Assembly (NCBI GenBank): GCA_044227705.1
Contig: JBGAWE010000058.1
Location: forward strand, 1 to 22,705
Reading direction: 5' to 3'
Source of the DNA: JANOQP01 sp044227705
Lineage (GTDB): Bacteria; Bacteroidota; Bacteroidia; Chitinophagales; Saprospiraceae
Length of the DNA stretch: 22,705 nt
The notes under the pieces were generated by a model. It searched no databases and was not told the origin of the DNA. It worked only from the letters and a program-made list of their open reading frames with translations. The position numbers were made by a program, and so were the translations under genes. Positions within the stretch are counted from its first letter, which is position 1. Each line of letters opens with the position of its first letter. Shown here piece by piece: positions 7,919-15,370 of this stretch.

Positions 7919-9229
7919 ATGAGCCATTTTTTGAAAAAAATCCCCGCCTTATTGTTGGCCGCCCTGTTGTTCAACGGCTGCCTCGAGTTCGAGAACCGAT
8001 ACTCGAAGCTCGCTCCAGGCACATGGCGCGGCGTCCTCGAACTCGTCCCGCACGAGCCGCTGGCTCTCGGCAAGAAGGACGTCGCCCGCATCACCGATGA
8101 GTTCCAAGAGGGCGATTTGCCGTTCAACTTCGAGGTGAAATACTCGGATGCCGACCATTTCTACCTCGAAATCCAGAACGGCCCTGAGCACATCCGCTGC
8201 GACAGCGTTCGCTGGTGGCGGTCGAAAAACTCGGCATACGACACGCTGGTTGTCGAGTTCCCGCACTATCAGACCTATTTGCGGGCCGTCGTCCGCGAAA
8301 AACTGATGGAGGGCGAGTGGGTCTGCCCGGCGCGCGGCCCCAACTACCGCATCCCTTTTCGGGCAAAACAGGGCCTCGACCACCGCTTCACCGCCATGAA
8401 CGAGCCGCCCGTCGCCGACCTGACCGGCCGCTGGGAGACCACCTTCGACCCCGACGAGAAGGCTGTCGGCGAGTTCGTCCAACAGAAAAACCACCTCGGC
8501 GGGACATGGCGGACAGAGACCGGCGACTACCGCTTCCTCGAGGGCACCGTGCAGGGCCGCCACTTTTGGCTGAGCGCCTTCGACGGCTCGCACGCCTTCC
8601 TTTTCAACGGCTCGATCCGCGGCGACTCGCTCAACGGCGAGTTCCGCAGTGGCACTCACCACCAGCAATTGTGGTCGGCGCAACGCAACCCAACGTTCGA
8701 CATCCGCCCCGCCGACTCGCTCACCAGTCTCAAACCGGGGGCTTCGGGCATGCATTTTGCCTTTGCCACGCCAGACGGCCGCTCGGTCGGTATCCCGTCG
8801 GAGGCCGGTCGGGGCAAGGTCAAAATCGTTCAGTTCATGGGGACATGGTGCCCAAACTGCCTCGACGAGACGGAGTTTTTGGTCGATTATTTCTCGAAAA
8901 ACCCCTCGCCCGACGTGCAAATCATCGGCCTCGCCTGGGAGCGGAACAGCGACCCGAAGCTGGCCAACGAACAGCTCGCCCGGTACAAAAAGGTGAAAAA
9001 CATCCCATACGACCTCGTCTGGGCTGGCCCGGCGAAAGCCGACTCGGTCGCGGCGAGGTTCCCCGAGCTGACGAAGTTCATGGCCTTCCCGACGATGGTT
9101 ATCATTGACAAAAAAGACCGAGTCCGGAAAATCCACACCGGTTTCGACGGCCCGGCGACTAGCCGGTTTGGGGCCTTTCAGGCCGATTTCGACAAGACTT
9201 TGAAAGAATTGCTTGCCGAAAAACCATAG
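7919..9229 (+). CDS. TlpA-like thioredoxin-fold lipoprotein with a WCPNC redox motif
   Basis: This 436-residue protein begins at the ATG at 7919, which gives a lipoprotein signal (MSHFLKKIPALLLAALLFNGC, Cys21). The frame is open 30 codons further upstream but without a signal-like sequence. Residues about 22-280 form a beta-rich region with repeated GxW/GEW and WRTETGDYRF-type strands that I cannot assign; it is often seen before TlpA domains in Bacteroidota. The C-terminal part, from about 285, is a TlpA/AhpC-like thioredoxin fold: KVKIVQFMGTWCPNCLDE with Cys311 and Cys314, and the cis-proline segment AFPTMVIID at 389-397. It probably acts as a membrane-tethered thiol-disulfide reductant in the periplasm or on the outer membrane. 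The electron donor is unknown. There is a 63-bp gap to the next plus-strand gene. Confidence 0.87.
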   Translation: MSHFLKKIPALLLAALLFNGCLEFENRYSKLAPGTWRGVLELVPHEPLALGKKDVARITDEFQEGDLPFNFEVKYSDADHFYLEIQNGPEHIRCDSVRWWRSKNSAYDTLVVEFPHYQTYLRAVVREKLMEGEWVCPARGPNYRIPFRAKQGLDHRFTAMNEPPVADLTGRWETTFDPDEKAVGEFVQQKNHLGGTWRTETGDYRFLEGTVQGRHFWLSAFDGSHAFLFNGSIRGDSLNGEFRSGTHHQQLWSAQRNPTFDIRPADSLTSLKPGASGMHFAFATPDGRSVGIPSEAGRGKVKIVQFMGTWCPNCLDETEFLVDYFSKNPSPDVQIIGLAWERNSDPKLANEQLARYKKVKNIPYDLVWAGPAKADSVAARFPELTKFMAFPTMVIIDKKDRVRKIHTGFDGPATSRFGAFQADFDKTLKELLAEKP

Positions 9230-9292
9230 CCGCAGCCCCCAATCCCCGATTTCTAATCCCTGCCCGCCCGCACTAACGCTTTACCCAAACTT

Positions 9293-10147
9293 ATGGAAAG
9301 GGTCATTCTCGCATACTGCCACGAAAACGCCCGGCTGGCAGCCCATATCGACGAAAAACTGCGCCGCACGGGCCTCCATTTCGACCACGTCACCAACCTC
9401 AACGACCGGATGCCGGGGCAGTTCGTGGCGGCCGTGCAGGCCTCGACGGCACCGGTGGTGCTGCTCGTCACCGACAACTTCCTGCGTTCCGCGGCCTGCA
9501 TGGCCTATGCGCGGCCCATGCTCCAGCAGCTCATCCGGACGAACCGGGTGCTGGCGGTCGTCGCCGACGGCTACCGCACGAACCCCGAGACCGGCCAGGT
9601 CGAGCGCGTCGAGACGCACTTCGAGCGGGTCATCCACGCCATCATCTACATGAACTATTGGCAGTCGATCTACCTCGAACTGCGCCAAAAAAAGGAGACC
9701 GCCAACCCCGACGACATCGAGGCGATCAACCGCGAGCTGTCCTCCGTCCGCGACATCTCGGTCGAGATCGGAGATTTTCTCAACACATTGCGCAACGCCG
9801 AGCCGGTCGGCTGGGAGGTTTTCTCGGCGAACAACTTCGAGGTCTTTTTCAAAAAAATGGGCGTCGCCGAGCGGTTCCAGAAATACCGCCTGCTCGCCTC
9901 CGCAGACGCGGATGTGGAGACGGATTCCATCTTTTTGCCCGAAGCACAGTCGAAAACGGCCCGCTTTCAGCCGGTTTTGGAAGTCGCGGCATCTGCCATC
10001 GAATCGCGTGGAGCCGTCGCCGAGCCGGTTTGGGTGGAAAGTTTCGACTCGATTTTGGAGGAGCCGCCGCTGGCCGAGCCTGCCCATTTTGAGCAAGAAC
10101 AACCGGCCCCGCACGTCGAGGAACCCGATTGGGGAAAGCCCAACTGA
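9293..10147 (+). CDS. TIR-like domain protein with a Pro/Glu-rich tail; probably the N-terminal part of a TIR-TPR-SDR protein
   Basis: This 284-residue ORF starts at an ATG in the context CCCAAACTTATG, without Shine-Dalgarno sequence. Residues 1-130 read as a TIR (TIR_2-type) fold: MERVILAYCHENARLAAHIDEK as strand A and helix A, then STAPVVLLVTDNFLRSAAC as the strand D and helix region. In NAD-cleaving TIR domains this last region ends with a WCxxE motif that supplies the catalytic Glu. Here it reads ACMAY, so the Trp and the Glu are absent and NADase activity is unlikely (inference). Residues 130-200 are helical, and 225-284 are a Pro/Glu/Ala linker. The stop at 10145-10147 lies inside the overlap with the next ORF, which continues the same linker composition in the -1 frame. 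The two are best treated as one gene. Confidence 0.72.
   Translation: MERVILAYCHENARLAAHIDEKLRRTGLHFDHVTNLNDRMPGQFVAAVQASTAPVVLLVTDNFLRSAACMAYARPMLQQLIRTNRVLAVVADGYRTNPETGQVERVETHFERVIHAIIYMNYWQSIYLELRQKKETANPDDIEAINRELSSVRDISVEIGDFLNTLRNAEPVGWEVFSANNFEVFFKKMGVAERFQKYRLLASADADVETDSIFLPEAQSKTARFQPVLEVAASAIESRGAVAEPVWVESFDSILEEPPLAEPAHFEQEQPAPHVEEPDWGKPN
10118..10147 (+). promoter_or_regulatory. Putative -1 frameshift site (G GGA AAG) joining the TIR and TPR-SDR ORFs
   Basis: In the TIR frame the bases 10132-10138 read G GGA AAG, an exact X XXY YYZ heptamer and the same one used by phage lambda G/GT. The zero-frame stop TGA follows at 10145. A purine stretch GAGGAA (10118-10123) sits 8 nt upstream, like the stimulatory element of dnaX. 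A -1 slip moves directly into the TPR-SDR frame. Alternatives are a missing base in the GGGGAAA run, or re-initiation at the TTG at 10129. No strong stem is seen at the usual 5-9 nt downstream. Confidence 0.4.
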
Positions 10148-12186
10148 CGCCCGACGACAGCGGTTTCGAGCCTGAAGGCTTCGACATTTTGGCCAGCCTC
10201 GAAAACGGCATAGACACTGAAGCAGCCTCCGAGGCGGCGAAGGCACGGCGAAAAAAACGAACCGCCCCCGACCCAGATGAAAGCGCAGCCACCCCTCCGC
10301 CGCCCAAAAAAACGAGGGCAAAAAAGGAGGTCGTCGAACCCACCCCACCCCCACCGCCGGAGCCGGTCGTCTTTTTGGAGGACACCATGCCGGTCGAGGT
10401 ATTTGAAAAAACGGAGGTTGAGATTTCCGAAAAAACAGAGCCGGTCGGGGTGCCGGTCGAGCGGAAGCTGGCACCGATGCCGCAGACGCCGACTCGGGAG
10501 GAGATCGAGGCGCTCGTCGCCGAGTTCGTCCGGGAGGACGCGGCGAAAACGGCTGCTCAACCTGTTGTCGCCGGCAACTCGGGCGAGACGGAAAACCGCT
10601 CGGCCGCCGAGCCTGTGATTGGTTTTTCGACAAAGGAAAACGGGGTCGTCGCCGAACTGGAAACCAGCGAAGATGTGGTCGCTCCGCGAGTGACGGCGAT
10701 GCAACTGCCTCATTTCCAGCCGGTTAGCGCGAACTCGGCCATCAACGACGACATCCGGCAGACGCAGGCGGCCGCCCATTACTGGATTCAAAAAGGAGAC
10801 TTTGCACAAGCCCGGCTGCAGGCTGAGGACCTGACGATGAAGTTCCCGGCGCGGCCCGAGGGCTGGGTTTTGCTCGGCGAAATCGCGGAACAGGTAGGCG
10901 ATTTTCCCGCCGCCCGCCGCCATTTCGAGCAGGCGATTTTGGTCGACGACGACTTTCCCGGCACTCATCTGCGGCTTGCGCGGATGCTCGATTTCAAGTT
11001 CAAAAACGAGAAAAAAGCCGCCGTCCAGCACTACCGCGCCGCCGCGAAAAGCGACCCCTCGGACTGGGAAAGCACCCACCGGGCGGCCGTCATCTGCCTC
11101 GAAAACCTCGGCAAGCACGACCGCGCGCGGCGGCTTTTCGAGAAGACAGTCGAGCGGAACCCGGGCCATGCGCCGTCGTGGTACGAACTTGCCCACCTCG
11201 AGCGGCACCTCGGGAATTCGGTCGAGGCATACGCTGCTTGGGAGCGGGCGATTGCCATCGATCCTATCTTGTTTTCCGAAGTCGAGGCAGGGCTTTTTCC
11301 AAAAAAAGAGATTGCCCCGGCGGTTATTGAACAGGAAGTTGAGACTCCTCAAAAAGAGTCCGAAAAGGTTGAAAATCAACCACTTGCGGTTGAACGGCAA
11401 GTTTCGCCGACAGACAAACTGACCGTCCTCGTCACCGGCGCGACGAGCGGAATCGGGCGGGCGACGGCCGAGGAGTTCGCCCGGCATGGCCACCGCGTCA
11501 TCCTCACAGGGCGGCGCGGCGAGCGACTGGACGAATTAGGCCGGGAGTTTTTTGAAAACCACGGGGCGGAAATCCTGACCGCCTGCTTCGATGTGCGCGA
11601 CCGCCAGTCCGTCGAGCAGATGGTCGAAAACCTGCCCGAAAACTGGCGCGACATCGACCTTTTGATAAACAACGCCGGGCTGGCGAAGGGCCTCGACCCC
11701 ATCCATGAGGGCGACTTCCGGCATTGGGAGGAGATGATCGACACCAACCTGAAGGGGCTCCTTTACATGACGCGCCTTGTCGCGCCGGGCATGGTCGGGC
11801 GGCAGCGCGGCCACATCATCAACGTGGGAAGCATCGCGGGCAAGGAGGTCTATCCGAAAGGCGCGGTCTACAACGCCACCAAGTTCGCCGTCGACGCCCT
11901 AACGCGGGCCATGCGGCTCGACCTCGCGCCGCACGGCGTGAAGGTCTCGAGCATCAGCCCGGGCCATGTTGAAGCGACGGAATTTGCGCTCGTCCGCTTC
12001 GACGGGGATGCCGACCGGGCGAGGATTTACGATGATTTTCAACCACTTACGAGCCGCGATGTGGCGGAGACCATCTATTTCATCGCCACGCGGCCGGCCC
12101 ATGTGGCCATCCACGACATCGTTTTGACAGGTGCGCAACAGGCCTCGGCGACGCAGGTGACACGGAGCGGACGGATGGATTTTTGA
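10129..12186 (+). CDS. TPR - short-chain dehydrogenase (YdfG-like) fusion; probable C-terminal part of the TIR protein
   Basis: The open frame encodes up to 685 residues. The only start at its beginning is a TTG inside the preceding ORF, so translation probably arrives from the TIR frame. Residues 1-200 are a low-complexity Pro/Glu/Lys linker (with PPPPKK and PTPPPPPEP). Residues about 205-380 hold four or five TPR-like helical hairpins (GWVLLGEIAEQVGDFPAARR, SWYELAHLERHLGNSVEAYA), then a Glu-rich linker. Residues about 430-685 form a complete classical SDR: TGATSGIG at 436-443, the INNAG motif, catalytic Ser568, and YNATK with Tyr581 and Lys585. Its sequence resembles E. coli YdfG, an NADP-dependent 3-hydroxy acid dehydrogenase (for example EEMIDTNLKGLLYMTR and GHIINVGSIAG). 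No start codon separates the TPR and SDR parts, so they form one polypeptide. The C-terminus converges on a terminator shared with the next gene. Confidence 0.82.
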   Translation: MGKAQLTPDDSGFEPEGFDILASLENGIDTEAASEAAKARRKKRTAPDPDESAATPPPPKKTRAKKEVVEPTPPPPPEPVVFLEDTMPVEVFEKTEVEISEKTEPVGVPVERKLAPMPQTPTREEIEALVAEFVREDAAKTAAQPVVAGNSGETENRSAAEPVIGFSTKENGVVAELETSEDVVAPRVTAMQLPHFQPVSANSAINDDIRQTQAAAHYWIQKGDFAQARLQAEDLTMKFPARPEGWVLLGEIAEQVGDFPAARRHFEQAILVDDDFPGTHLRLARMLDFKFKNEKKAAVQHYRAAAKSDPSDWESTHRAAVICLENLGKHDRARRLFEKTVERNPGHAPSWYELAHLERHLGNSVEAYAAWERAIAIDPILFSEVEAGLFPKKEIAPAVIEQEVETPQKESEKVENQPLAVERQVSPTDKLTVLVTGATSGIGRATAEEFARHGHRVILTGRRGERLDELGREFFENHGAEILTACFDVRDRQSVEQMVENLPENWRDIDLLINNAGLAKGLDPIHEGDFRHWEEMIDTNLKGLLYMTRLVAPGMVGRQRGHIINVGSIAGKEVYPKGAVYNATKFAVDALTRAMRLDLAPHGVKVSSISPGHVEATEFALVRFDGDADRARIYDDFQPLTSRDVAETIYFIATRPAHVAIHDIVLTGAQQASATQVTRSGRMDF

Positions 12187-12338
12187 CGGGGCGGCCAGCT
12201 TTTTCGGTTGTCGCTGGGGGTTAAATCGCAATGCTTTTCGAGCCTCTTTCAATAATCAGCACGACATGCGCTAACCAATCTTGCGCAAGCTGGTTCCCTT
12301 CTTCAACGGCATCGTCCAGCCGATCAGCGCTACAAAAG

Positions 12339-12381
12339 AAAAGGCCGCTGCCATCCGATTGCGGGTTGACAGCGGCCTTTT
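12339..12381. terminator. Bidirectional terminator between convergent genes
   Basis: A perfect 11-bp stem (AAAAGGCCGCT at 12339-12349 with AGCGGCCTTTT at 12371-12381) encloses a 21-nt loop. On the minus strand it is followed by TTTTCTTTT and lies just after the TonB receptor stop. It can also serve the plus-strand SDR gene, 150 bp after its stop. The 12187-12338 stretch holds no gene that I can support. Confidence 0.75.
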
Positions 12382-12399
12382 GCTCATTCGCTTCGTTCT

Positions 12400-15186
12400 T
12401 TAGAAAGTGTACCCGACGGCCACGTTCACCGTCATGCCGTTTTTGTAGTTGAACATCTGGCGGTCGCCTTTCTTGTCGAACTTCCCATTTTGGTCGGCGT
12501 CTTGATAGTAGACGAGCGTCTGGTGGAGCAAATCGCCCGCGGTCAGTTTGACGTTGAACTTCCCAATCGTCTTCCCAACCTGTGCGTCAACAACAGTGCG
12601 AGGTGCCTCGAAGATGTCCTGCCGTGTGTCGCCGAACTTCGGATCGACGCCTACGAAAGCGATGCGCCTGCCAATACGGTTGACCACCGCGCTGGCGAAC
12701 CAACCCGATTCGACGTTCTCGTATTGGAGACCGCCGTTGAGCACGTACGGCGACTGTCCCTGCAACTGCCGGTCCTTTTTAGCCTGCGAACCTTCGACGA
12801 AGCCGAGCCGCGAACGAACAATGGCGAGGTTGGCGAAAACCCCGAAGTCGCGCCACATGGGCTTGCTGCCGATGAAGCTGAAATTCTTCCGCACTTCGAG
12901 TTCGAGGCCGTAGTTGGTGGCCGATTTTTCGTTCTCGAAAGTGAAAGTGGTCGTCGGCTGCGTGATGTCAATGGCCTGCTCGACGGGGTTTTTGATGTCC
13001 TTATAAAAAGCACCGAATGAAACCAGTTCCGCGCCAGTCGGGAAGAACTCCCAGCGGATGTCGTAGTTGTTGAGCCTGGCCACCTTGAGGTCTTTGTTGC
13101 CTCGGATTTCGGCGTTCTTGTCGAAGACATAGAAAGCGAACGGCGCCAGCTCGCGGAACTCCGGCCGGTTGACCGAAGCCGAGTACGCAGCCCGAAGATT
13201 CGTCTTTTCGGAGAGGCTGTAAGAGAAATTGGCCGAGGGCAGCAGGGAGCGGTCTTTCACATCGGCGATGTCCATGTCGACGGATTTGTTGTCGACATTG
13301 ATGTCCATGTCCTCGAAGCGAACGCCCCAAACAGCGCGGAATTTCTCGAAATACTTCTGGTCGGCGACGGCGAAACCAGCCATGAGTTTCGACTTGCCGT
13401 TGTAGCTCGCCAGCTCTTTCGAGGTCTTTTCAATCAAAAACAGCTTCGTCGAGCCGATTCCCTCTTGTCCGAGGTCGATGGCCGGGTCCTGCGAGGGAGT
13501 GTAGAGCGCACCGCCGTAGACGAAGCTGCGGCTCATGAAGTCGCGCGTCCGGTCTTGGTAGGAACCGCCGATCTTGACAGTGGTCTTCACCTTCTCCACG
13601 TCAAGTTTCTTGCTCAAATCGAGGCCGCCGCCCATCAGCCGCTCGTCGAGGTCGCTCACGAAGCGGCCCGTCGAGGTGTTGAAGAAGTCGCCGAGCGCGA
13701 GGTTGTAGTCCTCGAAATCGGGCGTCTTCGTGTAGCTGGCGATGCGGTAGTCCGGCGTGCGGCGCATGATGGTCGAGTAGTTGACCGACGCGCCGACGTT
13801 GAAAAGGTTGTCGCCCACCACTTGTTTGACGGACAGGATCGAGTTGACGAGGCGGTTGACGCTGACAAAATTGGCGCGGTTGCGCACGTCGATGGCGTCG
13901 GTGACGTTGCCCGTGCCGGTGCGCGTGATGGTGTTGTTGTCGGAGTTGACGTTGACCAGGTTGCGGAAGTTGACCTGCGTCTTCGCACCGACGAAGTTGA
14001 CGTTGAAGATGCCGCCGGTCGAGGTGTTCGTCGTGAAAGCGCGGTCGTTGAAACGTGCGGTGAGGCCCGCGCCGTCGTAGCTGTTGACCGTCCCGTCAGA
14101 GGTCTTCAAAGTGTTCGAATAGTTCAAGGCGACGATGACACCGAGCTTCCGAACGTCGTCGAGCTTGATGGGAAGTCCGAGCGAATACCCGAAACGGGTG
14201 CCGGGCAAGGCCTTTTTGTCGGTCGCGGACCAGTCGTTGTTGAATTTTTGGGAAATCGCGGCCAGCTTTTCAGCCTCGGCCGCTGTCGGGAAAGGCCCAC
14301 CGGTCTTCAGGTCATTCTCGCCAAAAGAAGGCAAGTCGCGCTGGTTGCCAAAGAGGTTGAGCACCTCGCCCGAGTATCTTTTTGATTGGATGAAATCCTT
14401 GTTCGTCGTCAGCGCGTGCCATTGCCCGCCGACGTTGACGCTCTGCGTGAACTTGTCGGGCACTGCTTTCGTGTTGATGCGGATGATGCCGCCGCCGAAG
14501 TCACCAGTGAGGTCGGGACTGCCGGTCTTGGCGATGGTGAGGTTGTCGAGCAGGCTTGCCGGGACGACGTCGAAGGCGAAAGCCTTCCGGTCGCTTTCGG
14601 TCGAGGGAAGCGGTGCGCCGTCGAGGTAGCCCGCGTTGTAGCGATCGTTCATGCCCCTGATGACGGCGAACTTCCCTTCTTGAATCGAGGCACCGGTCAC
14701 GCGCTTCAAGACATCGGAGGTCGTCCTGTCGGGAGTCTTGCGGATTTGATCGGCAGAGATGCCATCAGAAACTTGGGCCGCGTTCTTCCGCTCGGTTAGC
14801 AGCGCGAGGGAACTGGACTTCTGCACCGTGTAGGTGATGACGACGGTCTTTATCTCATTACTGCCAAGGTCCTCCTGCATCACAAAGTTGGCGAAAGTGG
14901 TCTCGCCCACCTTCACGTCGACCTGCATTTTCTCTGTTTTATAGGAGATGTAGGTAAAAACCAGCGTGTAGCTACCCGGCGCGACGGAGAACGAGTAGTT
15001 CCCCTCGATGTCAGAGACGGTACCGGTCGGTGTGCCTTCGAGCTGGACGGTTGCACCGATGAGCGCCTCACCAGTGGACTTGTCGGTGAGCTTCCCGGCG
15101 ATTGTCCCCTTCTGGTTTTGCGAAAAACCCGTCGCCGCGAAGAGCATCGAGGCAATGAAAAGGATGTGAAAGGTGGCTTTTTTCAT
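12400..15186 (-). CDS. TonB-dependent receptor with CarboxypepD-regulatory-like domain, no SusD partner
   Basis: This 928-residue outer-membrane receptor starts at 15186, giving the signal peptide MKKATFHILFIASMLFAATG with cleavage before the SQNQ segment. The open frame extends 12 codons further upstream without support. Domains: CarboxypepD-reg-like (about 24-115, KGTIAGKLTDKSTGEALIGA), plug (about 130-260, with SDVLKRVTGASIQEGKFAVI and DLTGDFGGGIIRINTK), and a long barrel ending in MTVNVAVGYTF with the terminal Phe expected for BAM insertion. It is not the SusC subtype and has no SusD gene beside it. The promoter region carries two pairs of Pho-box-like repeats, so phosphate control and transport of a phosphorus-containing ligand are possible (inference). 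The gene runs convergent to the TPR-SDR ORF and divergent from the pseudo-phosphoesterase. Confidence 0.9.
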   Translation of the reverse strand: MKKATFHILFIASMLFAATGFSQNQKGTIAGKLTDKSTGEALIGATVQLEGTPTGTVSDIEGNYSFSVAPGSYTLVFTYISYKTEKMQVDVKVGETTFANFVMQEDLGSNEIKTVVITYTVQKSSSLALLTERKNAAQVSDGISADQIRKTPDRTTSDVLKRVTGASIQEGKFAVIRGMNDRYNAGYLDGAPLPSTESDRKAFAFDVVPASLLDNLTIAKTGSPDLTGDFGGGIIRINTKAVPDKFTQSVNVGGQWHALTTNKDFIQSKRYSGEVLNLFGNQRDLPSFGENDLKTGGPFPTAAEAEKLAAISQKFNNDWSATDKKALPGTRFGYSLGLPIKLDDVRKLGVIVALNYSNTLKTSDGTVNSYDGAGLTARFNDRAFTTNTSTGGIFNVNFVGAKTQVNFRNLVNVNSDNNTITRTGTGNVTDAIDVRNRANFVSVNRLVNSILSVKQVVGDNLFNVGASVNYSTIMRRTPDYRIASYTKTPDFEDYNLALGDFFNTSTGRFVSDLDERLMGGGLDLSKKLDVEKVKTTVKIGGSYQDRTRDFMSRSFVYGGALYTPSQDPAIDLGQEGIGSTKLFLIEKTSKELASYNGKSKLMAGFAVADQKYFEKFRAVWGVRFEDMDINVDNKSVDMDIADVKDRSLLPSANFSYSLSEKTNLRAAYSASVNRPEFRELAPFAFYVFDKNAEIRGNKDLKVARLNNYDIRWEFFPTGAELVSFGAFYKDIKNPVEQAIDITQPTTTFTFENEKSATNYGLELEVRKNFSFIGSKPMWRDFGVFANLAIVRSRLGFVEGSQAKKDRQLQGQSPYVLNGGLQYENVESGWFASAVVNRIGRRIAFVGVDPKFGDTRQDIFEAPRTVVDAQVGKTIGKFNVKLTAGDLLHQTLVYYQDADQNGKFDKKGDRQMFNYKNGMTVNVAVGYTF

Positions 15187-15219
15187 GTCGTAGGTTTGAG
15201 AATCAGTCAAAATTTGGCG

Positions 15220-15247
15220 CAAAGGTTCTCGGGTGCTTTTACCTCAA
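15220..15247 (-). promoter_or_regulatory. Candidate promoter of the TonB receptor
   Basis: On the minus strand TTG (15245-15247), a 17-nt spacer and AACCTTTG (15220-15227) fit the Bacteroidota -33/-7 pattern with one mismatch in TAnnTTTG. It lies 33 bp upstream of the start codon. The nearest Pho-like repeat pair lies 10 bp further upstream, where an activator could contact RNA polymerase. Confidence 0.4.
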
Positions 15248-15257
15248 CATGAAGGCC

Positions 15258-15325
15258 GTGTTAAGTCTCGATGAAGTTTTTCGCGCTGGTGTGGATTGCA
15301 TGAAAACTTAAAACTGGCTTAACCT
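15258..15325. promoter_or_regulatory. Two pairs of Pho-box-like 8-bp repeats with 11-bp periodicity
   Basis: On the plus strand CTTAAAAC (15307-15314) and CTTAACCT (15318-15325) are separated by TGG, an 8-3-8 layout. On the minus strand CTTCATCG and CTTAACAC (15269-15276 and 15258-15265) are likewise separated by three bases. CTTAACCT fits the cyanobacterial SphR Pho-box unit (Y-TTAA-YY-T/A), and 11-bp direct repeats are typical of OmpR/PhoB-family regulators. The site lies between the divergent TonB receptor and pseudo-phosphoesterase genes. Confidence 0.45.
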
Positions 15326-15370
15326 GCGGGCAACCGGTCGCCCGGATTTTTGGTCAAAATTTCGGAACTG

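Noticed and set aside
7949..11493. Minus-strand ORFs 7949-9136, 9281-10633 and 9967-11493
   Set aside because: They oppose the TlpA-like lipoprotein and the TIR/TPR-SDR ORFs, whose motifs (lipobox, WCPNC, TPR, Rossmann) fix the coding strand. The antisense translations are low-complexity.
12283..12292. 10-bp palindrome CTTGCGCAAG in the convergent gap
   Set aside because: It is short, isolated, and lies between convergent genes where no promoter is expected. It may be chance.
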